From assembly GCA_021817325.1 (NCBI GenBank), contig JAKAVK010000023.1, forward strand, positions 1 through 59,711: a stretch of 59,711 nt of DNA, written 5' to 3'. The DNA comes from Microcaldota archaeon. Lineage in GTDB: Archaea; Micrarchaeota; Micrarchaeia; Micrarchaeales; CABMGC01. Both the position numbers and the translations under genes were made by a program. Of this stretch, positions 19,424 through 29,051 are shown in pieces (within the stretch, counting starts at the first letter, position 1; each line of letters opens with the position of its first letter). A model generated the notes under the pieces. It made no database searches. It was given only the letters and a program-made list of their open reading frames with translations, and was not told the origin of the DNA.

Positions 19424-20362
19424 GTGATGCAATCCAATTATGCCGACAGGCTCATAGAGGCGGTACTCAAGAAGGGCAATCCATGCATAGTAGGCCTGGA
19501 TCCTAGGATGGACCAGATGCCAGACTTCGCCGTCTCTTCGCCCAGAGGCGACCAGGAGTCCGCGGTGCGCAGCAGCATCGCCGCGTATCACCGCTGCGTG
19601 ATAGATGCGGTTGCCGACCTGATTCCCGGGGTGAAGCTCCAGAGCGCCTTCTACGAGCAATACGGGATGGGCGGCATGGCGGCGTTCCATGATACTGTGG
19701 AATATGCAAAGCGCATGGGGCTTGTAGTAATAGTAGATGCCAAGCGCAATGACATAGCCTCGACAGCAGAGGCGTATGCGAATACCTTCCTCGGAAGGAC
19801 CCGAATCTTCGGCGAACTGAAACCGATAGTCGATGCGGATTGTATCACCGTGTCCCCATATCTCGGGCGTGATAGCATAGAACCCTTCGTGAAGGCGTGT
19901 GCACAGTACGGCAAGGGGATATTTGTACTGGTAAAGACCTCAAATCCCGGATCGGCCGACCTGCAGGACATCAAGCTTGGGGACGGGATGGCGATGTACC
20001 GGAGGGTGATCGAGATGGTGAACAGTTGCGGCGCAGGCCTTATCGGTAGGCACGGTTATAGCTCCATAGGTGCGGTTGTCGGTGCGCCGTTTCCTGAAGA
20101 AGCCAGGGTAATTAGGAGGCTCATGCCCAGATCAATCTTCTTGGTCCCAGGCTATGGGGCTCAGGGCGCAACAGCCGCAGATGCCGCGGCATGCTTCAAC
20201 GCCGACGGGTTGGGTGCCGTAGTCAACGCCTCGCGCAGCCTAACATATGGTCTGGAATCAAGATCGGCACCTGAGGAGAAGGTAGGGGAGGAGATCAGGA
20301 AGAGGACAGAGACTATGGCAAGAGAGATAACAGAGGCAATAGCGTTGAGCGTTTCAAAATGA
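19424..20362 (+). CDS. pyrF: Orotidine 5'-phosphate decarboxylase (type 2)
   Basis: CIVGLDPRMDQ, DAKRNDIASTAEAYANTFLG, VPGYGAQGAT. Confidence 0.93.
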   Translation: MMQSNYADRLIEAVLKKGNPCIVGLDPRMDQMPDFAVSSPRGDQESAVRSSIAAYHRCVIDAVADLIPGVKLQSAFYEQYGMGGMAAFHDTVEYAKRMGLVVIVDAKRNDIASTAEAYANTFLGRTRIFGELKPIVDADCITVSPYLGRDSIEPFVKACAQYGKGIFVLVKTSNPGSADLQDIKLGDGMAMYRRVIEMVNSCGAGLIGRHGYSSIGAVVGAPFPEEARVIRRLMPRSIFLVPGYGAQGATAADAAACFNADGLGAVVNASRSLTYGLESRSAPEEKVGEEIRKRTETMAREITEAIALSVSK

Positions 20363-20400
20363 GGCACCGCAGGCGGCCTTGAAAAGCGTTGGTGTGAGAT

Positions 20401-21162
20401 ATGACTAACAGGAAAGAAGAACTGGGGAAGGAGATCCTGGCCGGGCTGTACGATACCCATATGATACTTACTTGGCACAGGGATAAGCCTGATGGGTGGG
20501 TCATGGCAAGCGGGCTGTGGACTCCGTTCTACATAAACCTGCGCCTGATATCCAGCGCCAGCCCGGACCTGTACAGGAAGGTTGCAGACGGCTTTTCCCT
20601 GCTTCTCGAGGAAGCTGACTTCAAGCCGGACGGCAGGACGAGGGTGGTGGGAATAGCGATGGCAGGCGTTCCACTGGCCAATGCCATAACCCTGCAGTAT
20701 GGCATCCCCTCCCTTTATACAAGGAAGCTGCCCGAGACGATCAGGACAAGAGAGGCAATAGCCGAGTACACCGAGTCCCATGGTCACCATGCGCTTGTGG
20801 AAGGAGACATGAGATCCTGGGATAAGCTTGGCATAATCGACGATCTGGTCACAAGATTCGATAGCAAGGTGCTTGCGCATACTCAGCTGGAGCTGGAGAT
20901 CGAGAGAAGGGGGCTCACAGGCATACGCGCGGAAGATTTCTTTGTGCTGCTCGACAGGGAACAGGGCGGCTCGCAGAGGGCTAAAGAGCTGGGATACAGG
21001 ATGCACTCCCTAATACCGTTTGCTTCAAAAGGGCTCGGGTGGCTCAGGGGTACGCTGAGCGATATCGAATACGAGACAATCAGCGACTATCTAAACAATC
21101 CGCAGAAATACCAGCCGCCCGGAATCCGTAAGGAACTGAAGGAAAGGGCAAAGCCACGATGA
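20401..21162 (+). CDS. pyrE: Orotate phosphoribosyltransferase-like protein
   Basis: ASGLWTPFYINLRLISS, GIAMAGVPLANAI, IIDDLVTRFDSK (modified PRPP motif); adjacent to pyrF. Confidence 0.75.
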   Translation: MTNRKEELGKEILAGLYDTHMILTWHRDKPDGWVMASGLWTPFYINLRLISSASPDLYRKVADGFSLLLEEADFKPDGRTRVVGIAMAGVPLANAITLQYGIPSLYTRKLPETIRTREAIAEYTESHGHHALVEGDMRSWDKLGIIDDLVTRFDSKVLAHTQLELEIERRGLTGIRAEDFFVLLDREQGGSQRAKELGYRMHSLIPFASKGLGWLRGTLSDIEYETISDYLNNPQKYQPPGIRKELKERAKPR

Positions 21163-21273
21163 GAATGTATTGTCCCGCGTAGGTGCCGCTTGCAATACGC
21201 ATGGCGCGTGTGCTACTACCTAAATACACGGGACTGCTCTCAACAAATAAATAGGCTTACCGATGTAAACGAT

Positions 21274-22056
21274 ATGATGGCAAGAATACGGACACGGCCA
21301 AGCAAGTTCGAGGAAGAATGCATAATCAGGGCTGCCAACGCCGTAGCAGGGATATCAAGGCTCGCTGGCACTGGGAGGGCCAAGGCTGCCGTTGAGCCTC
21401 TGGCGCAGGCGGCTGCGGCCGATATGGCATCCAGGATACTCAAGTGGTCCGCGATCTCAAAGCTGGAGCTGGTTGCGAACTCTACGAGGAACATCGATGC
21501 TGTTGAGGCAGTCGCCCAGGCAATGGCCTCAATGTTTAATGCCGGGGTAAGGGATGCAGACATCGCTCTGAGGTACATGCTCTCACTTTCCAAGCGCCCT
21601 GACGGAGGAGATACGCTCATACTGTTTGCGCAGTCAGCAAAGCTGCACCCCGAGATGGCGAGTTCGCTGAGCAATATATCCGGACTTAGCGGAGGCCCAG
21701 CATCTCTGTCCTTAGGCCTGCGTGTCGCAGAGAGCGGGAGATTCAGTGCAATGGTACAGAGGCTGGCGCACAAGCCGGACCAAGACGACGAAGTACGCCA
21801 GATATGGATTGCCATAGTGGGAATAGGCGCATCTACGCGATCAGAGCATGCTGCAAGCGCTGCACTCGCTGCGCTCGAGAAGCAGGCAGAGGCTGGGGCC
21901 AGCGCTGTCAAAGTCAAGGATGCCGCATGGGAAATATACAATACGGCATCAGAAACCGGGGATGTGGAGAAGACAATACGCAAAGCAAAAGCATTCAGGC
22001 CATCTTCCACTGAAGGCATAAGGCCACTGCTGCGCAAAAGTGGCAGCCGGATCTAG
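21274..22056 (+). CDS. Hypothetical helical-repeat protein
   Basis: MMARIRTRPSKFEEECIIRAANAVAGIS...; Ala-rich helices, no recognised domain. Confidence 0.6.
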   Translation: MMARIRTRPSKFEEECIIRAANAVAGISRLAGTGRAKAAVEPLAQAAAADMASRILKWSAISKLELVANSTRNIDAVEAVAQAMASMFNAGVRDADIALRYMLSLSKRPDGGDTLILFAQSAKLHPEMASSLSNISGLSGGPASLSLGLRVAESGRFSAMVQRLAHKPDQDDEVRQIWIAIVGIGASTRSEHAASAALAALEKQAEAGASAVKVKDAAWEIYNTASETGDVEKTIRKAKAFRPSSTEGIRPLLRKSGSRI

Positions 22057-22303
22057 GACTACTATTTATAAGTTGTTACCCGCCAGAGCAGCAAGCTATA
22101 AATATGAGCAGGTGAGGGAAAGAAATAAGAGGTTGGTGGGAACGATGGGGAGAGAACTTGCTAGATACGGACGACTGGACAGGTATATAGATGCCGCAGG
22201 GTCGTCATCCAAAGCCGCGTTTATGGAGGCGCCGGATGAGATAAGCAGTATAAATGCACAGGTTGAGAAGCACTTCCGCAAGGCATCTAAGGGTGCGCGA
22301 TAA
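22040..22303 (+). CDS. Small hypothetical protein
   Basis: 87 aa ORF in a co-directional cluster. Confidence 0.4.
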   Translation: MAAGSRTTIYKLLPARAASYKYEQVRERNKRLVGTMGRELARYGRLDRYIDAAGSSSKAAFMEAPDEISSINAQVEKHFRKASKGAR

Positions 22304-22354
22304 AGGCGCGCATCTGCATAGTGATAAAAATTCCGCGGTTTCATAGTCAGGCAT

Positions 22355-23251
22355 ATGCCAAATACCGATCCCGCGCAGATCCACAAGTTCATCGAGGCGG
22401 CGCACAACGGCGACGTCAAGGAGGTAAGGAAGCTCGCTGACAACGGGATGGATGTAAACGAGAGAGGCGCTAACGGGCTCACCGCACTCATGGTGGCTGC
22501 CGGAGAGGGCCACATGCTTGTGCTAGAGTACCTAATAAGCCGCAGCGCGAACCCGAATGCCAAGAGCGCTAACGGGCTCACCGCTCTGAACTTTGCGGTA
22601 AAGTGGGGCAGCAACGACGCCGTTGCATACCTTGTCGATCACGGTGCCGAGGTAAATTCATCCAACAACGATGGCATAACGGTGCTGATGGATGCCGCAA
22701 TAGACAGTAAGATAGACGCGGTCAGATATCTGCTCAAGGAAGGCGCGGATATTAATGCCAAGGACAAGTTCGGGAGGACTGCCCTGATGTATGCAGACAA
22801 CATCAGGATAATAGAACAGCTGGTCGATCACGGTGCAGATGTGAACGAGGCAGACAAGGACGGAAGGACAGCGCTGATGAGGGTTTCCAGCCTTGGCAGG
22901 TTGGATTCGATAGAATATCTTCTCAAGAACGGCGCGAGGCCAGGCGCAGAGGACAGAAACGGATGGAGTGCGGCGATGTTCGCGGCCTTCAAGGGACATC
23001 TCGAAGCGCTGCAACTCTTGGTCAAGGCCGGCGCCGAGATCAAATCCACCAGCGGAAACGGGATAACCGCCCTTGCAGTTGCGTCAGGGGAGGGCCGTCT
23101 TCACATAGTAAAGTGGCTGATAGACAACAACATGGTTGATCCAAAGACCGGGGCGAAGGATGCGATCACCGCCCTCATGTTCGCACTGGCCAATGAGCAC
23201 TACGAAACCGCACGGTACCTAGAAGAGAAGTTCGGAAAACCCCAATTCTAA
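22355..23251 (+). CDS. Ankyrin-repeat protein
   Basis: At least seven ANK units, e.g. NGLTALMVAAGEGHMLVLEYLISRSANPNAKSANGLTALNFAVKWGS. Confidence 0.95.
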   Translation: MPNTDPAQIHKFIEAAHNGDVKEVRKLADNGMDVNERGANGLTALMVAAGEGHMLVLEYLISRSANPNAKSANGLTALNFAVKWGSNDAVAYLVDHGAEVNSSNNDGITVLMDAAIDSKIDAVRYLLKEGADINAKDKFGRTALMYADNIRIIEQLVDHGADVNEADKDGRTALMRVSSLGRLDSIEYLLKNGARPGAEDRNGWSAAMFAAFKGHLEALQLLVKAGAEIKSTSGNGITALAVASGEGRLHIVKWLIDNNMVDPKTGAKDAITALMFALANEHYETARYLEEKFGKPQF

Positions 23252-23268
23252 AACGGCCTTCCGCACCT

Positions 23269-23439
23269 TCAGAGAGTAGCCATCTGCAATCGGATTGCGC
23301 AGTTTGGGCAGTCCCAGCTGTTCTCCCCTCCCTGCCCCTGTACCGCACAGGTAAGGTGATAGTACTGTGCGCAAGATTCGCAGTATCCACAAGGTCCGCT
23401 CAACTGCTCCCCGCAAGCACCACATTTATATGTAGCCAT
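23269..23439 (-). CDS. 56-aa zinc-finger (C4HC3-like) microprotein
   Basis: MATYKCGACGEQLSGPCGYCESCAQYYHLTCAVQGQGGENSWDCPNCAIRLQMATL*; not in the ORF track because it is under 60 aa. Confidence 0.65.
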   Translation of the reverse strand: MATYKCGACGEQLSGPCGYCESCAQYYHLTCAVQGQGGENSWDCPNCAIRLQMATL

Positions 23440-23499
23440 GCCTAAGCTATTATTGCAGCCTTATTATAAATCTTGGCGATATAATCCGTATTCATGCAT

Positions 23500-23572
23500 G
23501 CGAGTGTAGTCTAGCCTGGTAGGACTTTGCCTTGCCAAGGCAAGAACCCGGGTTCAAATCCCGGCACTCGCA
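23500..23572 (+). tRNA. tRNA-Gly (GCC)
   Basis: Acceptor GCGAGTG/CACTCGC, anticodon arm TTGCC-TTGCCAA-GGCAA, T-loop TTCAAAT. Confidence 0.95.
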
Positions 23573-23774
23573 CGTTGGCATATTGCGCTGTACTTAACAA
23601 TATTCAGGATGCTAGAACTGATATTGGATGGGAAGCACTATCAGACACCGGTTCATGGAAAGAGGGATTGCCAGGGCCGCGGCTGTTTACACACATTCCG
23701 CTGCCTTTTCGTAAGTCTAGATGCCGTGCAGCGGCAGGTCTTCTCCGTCACACTATGCGTTGATCTCCAGTGCC

Positions 23775-24470
23775 TCATTTACCTGTTGCCTGCTTCAACC
23801 CTTCGTTGTAGATGGTTGCGGCAAGCTTATAACGGGAGATGCTGTGCGTTATGACCCTGCCCTTTCCGCTGAACGTTGCGAGAAAGAGACCTGTTCCTCC
23901 CCAGAGGGCAGTCCTAATATTATCTACAAACCTAATCTTGTAGGAGATCCCATAATCGAAAGCCGCGATGTGGCCCGGCTCAAGCTCTATCGCCCTATCC
24001 CCGTCAAGGTTGTACACGATGTTGTCTCCCGCCGTGTGTATGAAGACGGTCCCCGGCCCGGTGAACTCCTGCAGCAGCAGCCCCGCGCCGCCGAAGAAAG
24101 CGGCACCTATGCTGACAGTTGTTATCGTGAACTTCATTCCGTCCGTGTGCATTAGGAAGGCGTCATGCTCCGCTATGAACTTCTCGCCTTCCTTGAGCGG
24201 TATTGACATTATCTTGCCTGGAAAGACGCCGGCGATCTCCATATGACCCCCCTTATCGTGTGCCCTGAATTCGGTAAGCAGCGCAGAGGCGCCTACAGCC
24301 TTCCTCTCAAGCATACCCACTATCCCTCCCATCACCCTGGGTGTCATTATGACGTTCTCATCCTTGCTTATGAGCTTTCCCGAATCCGCGTGTACTGCCT
24401 CCCCAGCATCCAGGATTATCTTCAGCGACTGAAAGTTGTCCCCTGCTATCTCGTAATCCATGTGTTTCAC
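23775..24470 (-). CDS. AIM24/TIGR00266 family protein
   Basis: GEAVHADSGKLISKDENVIMTPRVMGGIVGMLERKAVG, AGLLLQEFTGPGTVFIHTAGD. Confidence 0.85.
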   Translation of the reverse strand: MKHMDYEIAGDNFQSLKIILDAGEAVHADSGKLISKDENVIMTPRVMGGIVGMLERKAVGASALLTEFRAHDKGGHMEIAGVFPGKIMSIPLKEGEKFIAEHDAFLMHTDGMKFTITTVSIGAAFFGGAGLLLQEFTGPGTVFIHTAGDNIVYNLDGDRAIELEPGHIAAFDYGISYKIRFVDNIRTALWGGTGLFLATFSGKGRVITHSISRYKLAATIYNEGLKQATGK

Positions 24471-26350
24471 CTATTTGCAATATTATTCAGCTCCTCCCCA
24501 TCTATATTCAGTCTGTACTTCAGCATGACTTCGCGTACAAGCTCGCCACGCGTCTTGCCGTGGAATTCCCTCTCGATCAGCGAATGCAGCTCCTTCCCGC
24601 TTATCCTGCCAAGTCCTCGCCTCTTTATTATGCCGTCAACGCTTCCGCCGCCCTGCGCCAGCTCCTTGAGCACCTCCTCAACGCCGTTCTTTGTTATCTC
24701 GCCCTTTGCATACGCGCCGAATGCGGCAACAAGGCTGCCATCATCTATATCGTCCACCGCAAAGCCGTTCCTCTTGAGTTCTGTGAACTTCTGGAGAATC
24801 ACGTTTGCGATGAACTCCTTGTCCGCCTCGGTCTCCCTTGATATCATGATGTAGTCCTGCAGCCTTGGCGAGAGGATCAGCCGGTCAACCAGCTGCCCAT
24901 TCCCAAGTTCCGAGACCAGCTGCGACTGCAATTTATCAAGGCTCCGGGCCGAGCTCCGGGCCTTCTTGAGCATCGGACCTGTTATCGGCACTGGCACTGC
25001 ATCGGTCTCCGGATACATCCTAGAGCCGCCAGGCAGCGGCCTCATGAACCTCGTCACGAAGGAATCGTTATTGCTTATGGCAGCCCTGGTCTCAAGCGGC
25101 ACTCCGACAAGGGCGTATTTGGCTCTGTCTATTGCAAACGCTGCCGCCTTCATTGCGCTTGCCCGGTCCCCGGCGATCATAATGAATGCATCACCGTCAT
25201 TCGTCGCGCCTAGCGCCTTCTTCACCGCCCCGATCTCGTGCGCCGAGAAGCCATATCCATCGAGCTTCTCGTCGCTGTGGAATATACCGTTTACTCCGCC
25301 CATTTTTGCGTAATCGCTTATCTCGGTTCCCAGTCTCCTTCCTGGATTGATCTCCCTACCAAGGAACCCTGCGAATCCACGGAGTGCAAATCCGATTACT
25401 ACGCCCTTCCTCTCAAGCGCTCCCTTCACTATCTTGACTTCACATGATCCAAGTAGCCTTGTGATATCCCTAGCTTCCTCCACCTCCACGCCACTCCGCT
25501 TTCCCAGCTCCGCCTTTATTTTGAGTAGTTCCTGTTGCCTGGCTACCTCATTCTCAACATACCTGTCCAGCATCTCAAGATCCTGCAGGCCTTTTATCTC
25601 CACCCTGGCCCCTCCCCTTATGGATACGTTGACATCCTGCCTTATCGAGCCTATGCCTCTCTGCACCTTGCCTGATACCCTCAGCAGCGTGCCAAGCCTG
25701 AGCGCTATCTGCTTGGCCTGCTCAGGGGAGCTGATGTATGGGTCTGTGTCTATCTCTATGAGCGGTATGCCTATCCTCGCGGTGTTGTACACAATCTCCG
25801 ACTGCCCTGACTTCTCTATGCCTGCGGATTCCTCCTCGAGGAAGATTGAAGGTATGCTTATCCTGCGCTTGCCAACTTCCAGGTGGCCGTCCATGCCTAT
25901 CTTAATGGTCCTTTGAAACGCGCTGGGATTGGATCCATCAACAACCTCCTTCCTCATTGGCTGAAGCTCGTCAACAATCCGCATCTTCATCGAGCTTGCA
26001 ATCAAGAGGGCTATTTCAAGCGCTTCCATGTCCAGCAAATGGGGCGGCTCCTCATCGAGTTCTACCAGGCATGCCTGTCGTTCATCTATCCTGTACATGA
26101 ACTTCCTGTTCTTCAGTGCTTCGAACCTGGCAGATCTATCCACATCGCCAAGCTCACCAGCAACGGCTCTCTGGTATCTGACAAGGCGCTCCTCACGTGC
26201 CTCTCCATCTGCAAGCTTCGCAGGGCAGGCGCAGAAGAGCTTCTTCTCGGTTGCAAGGCGCTGGTGTATCTCAAGGCCGCACATGAATCCAAGTTTTTCA
26301 TAATAAGATTCGTCGTGCAAGCTCTCACCTAAGAAAATAATCGTACTCAA
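24467..26350 (-). CDS. gatE: Glutamyl-tRNA(Gln) amidotransferase subunit E
   Basis: CGLEIHQRLATEKKLFCACP, DVNVSIRGGARVEIKGLQDL, MYPETDAVPVPI. Confidence 0.95.
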   Translation of the reverse strand: MSTIIFLGESLHDESYYEKLGFMCGLEIHQRLATEKKLFCACPAKLADGEAREERLVRYQRAVAGELGDVDRSARFEALKNRKFMYRIDERQACLVELDEEPPHLLDMEALEIALLIASSMKMRIVDELQPMRKEVVDGSNPSAFQRTIKIGMDGHLEVGKRRISIPSIFLEEESAGIEKSGQSEIVYNTARIGIPLIEIDTDPYISSPEQAKQIALRLGTLLRVSGKVQRGIGSIRQDVNVSIRGGARVEIKGLQDLEMLDRYVENEVARQQELLKIKAELGKRSGVEVEEARDITRLLGSCEVKIVKGALERKGVVIGFALRGFAGFLGREINPGRRLGTEISDYAKMGGVNGIFHSDEKLDGYGFSAHEIGAVKKALGATNDGDAFIMIAGDRASAMKAAAFAIDRAKYALVGVPLETRAAISNNDSFVTRFMRPLPGGSRMYPETDAVPVPITGPMLKKARSSARSLDKLQSQLVSELGNGQLVDRLILSPRLQDYIMISRETEADKEFIANVILQKFTELKRNGFAVDDIDDGSLVAAFGAYAKGEITKNGVEEVLKELAQGGGSVDGIIKRRGLGRISGKELHSLIEREFHGKTRGELVREVMLKYRLNIDGEELNNIANR

Positions 26351-27659
26351 GCCTTTCCGTAATCTCTCCAGCTATGTCCTTGGCCAGCATCTCCCGCGCC
26401 TCCTTTTCGCTGTGGTTGCCAAGGAGCCAACCAAGCTTGACATAAGCCGTTTCCGGCAGCATATCCTCACAGTATATGGCGCCAGCCGCAGCCGCAAGTC
26501 TCAGATTGGCATAAACACGCGGATTCACCCGGCCATAGAGGCACTGCGAGGTCATCCCTATTATCATACCCTTGTCGCACGCCCTCTCAATGCTGCCAAG
26601 CCACGAGCCTTCCTTCTTTGCAGGCGAGCTCGGCACATGCCCAAGGCCGGTGCCTTCTATGATTATTCCGCGGTAGCCCTTACTTAAATAATAGTCGATA
26701 ATACCCGGGTCTGAATTCGGGTATGCCTTGACCAGAGCAACCTTCTCCTCGAATCCGGTAGCGGAATCCATCTTGCGCGCATGCGTACCTGCCTTCCTAT
26801 AAGCCGACCGGTATCTTATCTCACCATCCGTTCCGACATCTGCAATCTGCATATTGTTGATCGGCCTGAACGCATCGCGCCTGGAGGTATGCATCTTCCT
26901 TGCTTTTGTGCCCCTGATGAGCATGCAACCCTCGTCCGAAGAGTGCGAATGCATGCATATGCAGACTTCCGCAACGTCTGACTTCGCGGCTACGTTGGCC
27001 GCGCATACAAGGTTCACGAAGGCATCGCTGGAACCCCTGTCGCTGCTTCTTTGCGCTCCTGTTATGACCACAGGACCTTTCAGATTCCCGAGCATGAATG
27101 AGAGTGCGGCAGCAGTGTAGTGCATTGTGTCTGTACCCATCGTTATTACGACGCCACGCGCCCCATCCTCGAATGCCTTTAGCACGCCGGTGGCAATCCT
27201 CCTCCACTCTTCAGCTGTCATATCCTCGCTCATTATGCCCATAAGGTTCTGAAGCTCTATGTTTGCTATGTCTGAAAGCTCAGGAACCTCGTAGAGCAGC
27301 TCCTCAGGCTTTGTGAGTATGTAGACACCTCCTGTAGTGTAGTCTACTTTGCTGCCTATCGTGCCGCCGGTGTACAGCAGTGCAATCTTGGGCAATGACG
27401 GATTCCTTCTCACTGAGACTTTTGGGAACTCGAACTTCTGTCTAGACGAGTCCAGCTTCTCTATCTTCACCTCCCTGTCAAACAGCAATCCAACATTGTA
27501 GCCGTCCTTCTGCTTTATCACAATAATATCGCGGTTTCCTATCTCTGGCCTGGGCATCAGCACCCCCTCGAACGTGTCTGGGCCGGAGGATACCCTAACA
27601 GAATCGCCTGCCTTGATTCCCTTTCTATCAAATTCCTTTACAAGAGCGTCGCTGTACAC
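26325..27659 (-). CDS. gatD: Glutamyl-tRNA(Gln) amidotransferase subunit D
   Basis: ALLYTGGTIGSKVDYTTGGV, MGTDTMHYTAAALSFML; GTG start at about 27659 chosen from domain boundaries (track ORF starts at 27857). Confidence 0.93.
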   Translation of the reverse strand: MYSDALVKEFDRKGIKAGDSVRVSSGPDTFEGVLMPRPEIGNRDIIVIKQKDGYNVGLLFDREVKIEKLDSSRQKFEFPKVSVRRNPSLPKIALLYTGGTIGSKVDYTTGGVYILTKPEELLYEVPELSDIANIELQNLMGIMSEDMTAEEWRRIATGVLKAFEDGARGVVITMGTDTMHYTAAALSFMLGNLKGPVVITGAQRSSDRGSSDAFVNLVCAANVAAKSDVAEVCICMHSHSSDEGCMLIRGTKARKMHTSRRDAFRPINNMQIADVGTDGEIRYRSAYRKAGTHARKMDSATGFEEKVALVKAYPNSDPGIIDYYLSKGYRGIIIEGTGLGHVPSSPAKKEGSWLGSIERACDKGMIIGMTSQCLYGRVNPRVYANLRLAAAAGAIYCEDMLPETAYVKLGWLLGNHSEKEAREMLAKDIAGEITERLEYDYFLR

Positions 27660-28062
27660 GAAATGGCCAATGCAATAAGGATATGATATCGCATCATGTA
27701 TTAAAATGCATTCTGATTGGCACAACCCCCTCAGCCGCGCAAAGTTTAAATAATTTGCACGAGCCATGCACCATCTGTTGCTATCAAAATGGATACCATG
27801 CAGTTTGGCATCGGACGGTGGAACAATGCTAAGGACCCAATACCATACCGCAGTCAATGCGCATCATCTGTCATCAAACCTCAGGGGCGAGCAGGCGATG
27901 CACGCAGGTCTGCATGGCCCCGCCAAGGCCTGCCTGCCGGCCGATAGGCAGTCGAGTAGGAAGACCACAGAGGCAGCCTGGGAAAAGCAGGAGCGTGAGT
28001 GGGGCATGTTTGTGCAGGCTATCATTGGGCAGAGGGTCACCGCAACAAACGGGGAAGAAGTA

Positions 28063-28938
28063 ATGAAGATAGCCCTTGTCAGCTTCCCGTTGCCCCCCGG
28101 AGTGGAACAGAAGGGCATTGAGATAATAAAGAGTGCGATGAGAGGGCGTTTCTTAGAATCAGATCTACGGACATTCAACGATGAAGGCACCCTAATCGGC
28201 TACTTCTCAACGGCACACGGCGGGATTGGGGAATCACGTAAGATAATATCCGACCTGTACGGTGCTGCTGGCGTAAACGTGGCCAAGTTCCACCCGGATC
28301 TCTCGGCTTCTAACGTCAGGAACTTCTATCTCTTCCAGGAGTCCCGCAGGTCGCGCCTGGGCATTCTGGAAGCTGATATAGCGGCCGTGCTCTCATCGCC
28401 TGCACACATCGGTTCTTCGGCATGGGATACGCGCTTTGGGGGCGGCTTCAGGCAGGAGTGGATATACAAAGGCGGAAAGATTTATGCACCCAATGCAAAG
28501 GACGAACTGATAGAACTCACCGTGGGTCTTGCGAACAAGGATGCGGATTTCGGGCACAGTAAATGGCTCGCATGGCTGATACAATCGATAAGCAGCGCAT
28601 ATTCAAACGGCGCCAATTCGTTCGTAGGCTTCCATTCGGACAGTACTATAACGGTAAACATGTGCGCAGGCTCTGACGGCTGTGCAACCTTCTACAGGCA
28701 AACAATGGTGCTACCGTATGATGCTCCGTTCCAGTACACTACTGCTGTGGATCCTTACGCTGCGATTGCTAACCGGGAGGTGAATGGCAATAGTAAATCA
28801 AGTGCCAGTTCAGGAAGCGGAAATGCATCATCCGGCGGAGGACAGGACAGCGGCAACTCCTCAATCTGTCCCGGCTGCAAGAAGGACAAGGGGGTATGCT
28901 CGTGCAAATACCATTCCGCAGTAAGGGTCAGAAGGTAG
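28063..28938 (+). CDS. Hypothetical protein with C-terminal Cys cluster
   Basis: MKIALVSFPLPPGVEQKGIEII...; ATG preceded by GGGGAAG; tail CPGCKKDKGVCSCKYH. Confidence 0.6.
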   Translation: MKIALVSFPLPPGVEQKGIEIIKSAMRGRFLESDLRTFNDEGTLIGYFSTAHGGIGESRKIISDLYGAAGVNVAKFHPDLSASNVRNFYLFQESRRSRLGILEADIAAVLSSPAHIGSSAWDTRFGGGFRQEWIYKGGKIYAPNAKDELIELTVGLANKDADFGHSKWLAWLIQSISSAYSNGANSFVGFHSDSTITVNMCAGSDGCATFYRQTMVLPYDAPFQYTTAVDPYAAIANREVNGNSKSSASSGSGNASSGGGQDSGNSSICPGCKKDKGVCSCKYHSAVRVRR

Positions 28939-29051
28939 GTGGTTGACTGTCATCCGAAATCGTCCGCTTTAGGTCCGCAGCCTGCGAGCCGTTGGCAAAT
29001 GTTCTTAAACAAAGCCATAGGAGGGATACAGATGCGCCAAGCGGAAGCCAC

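Noticed and set aside
20161-21006. 281-aa minus-strand ORF
   Set aside because: Antisense to pyrF/pyrE; no recognisable domain.
21240-22037. 265-aa minus-strand ORF
   Set aside because: Shadow of the Ala-rich plus-strand gene; Ser/Ala-rich low-complexity composition.
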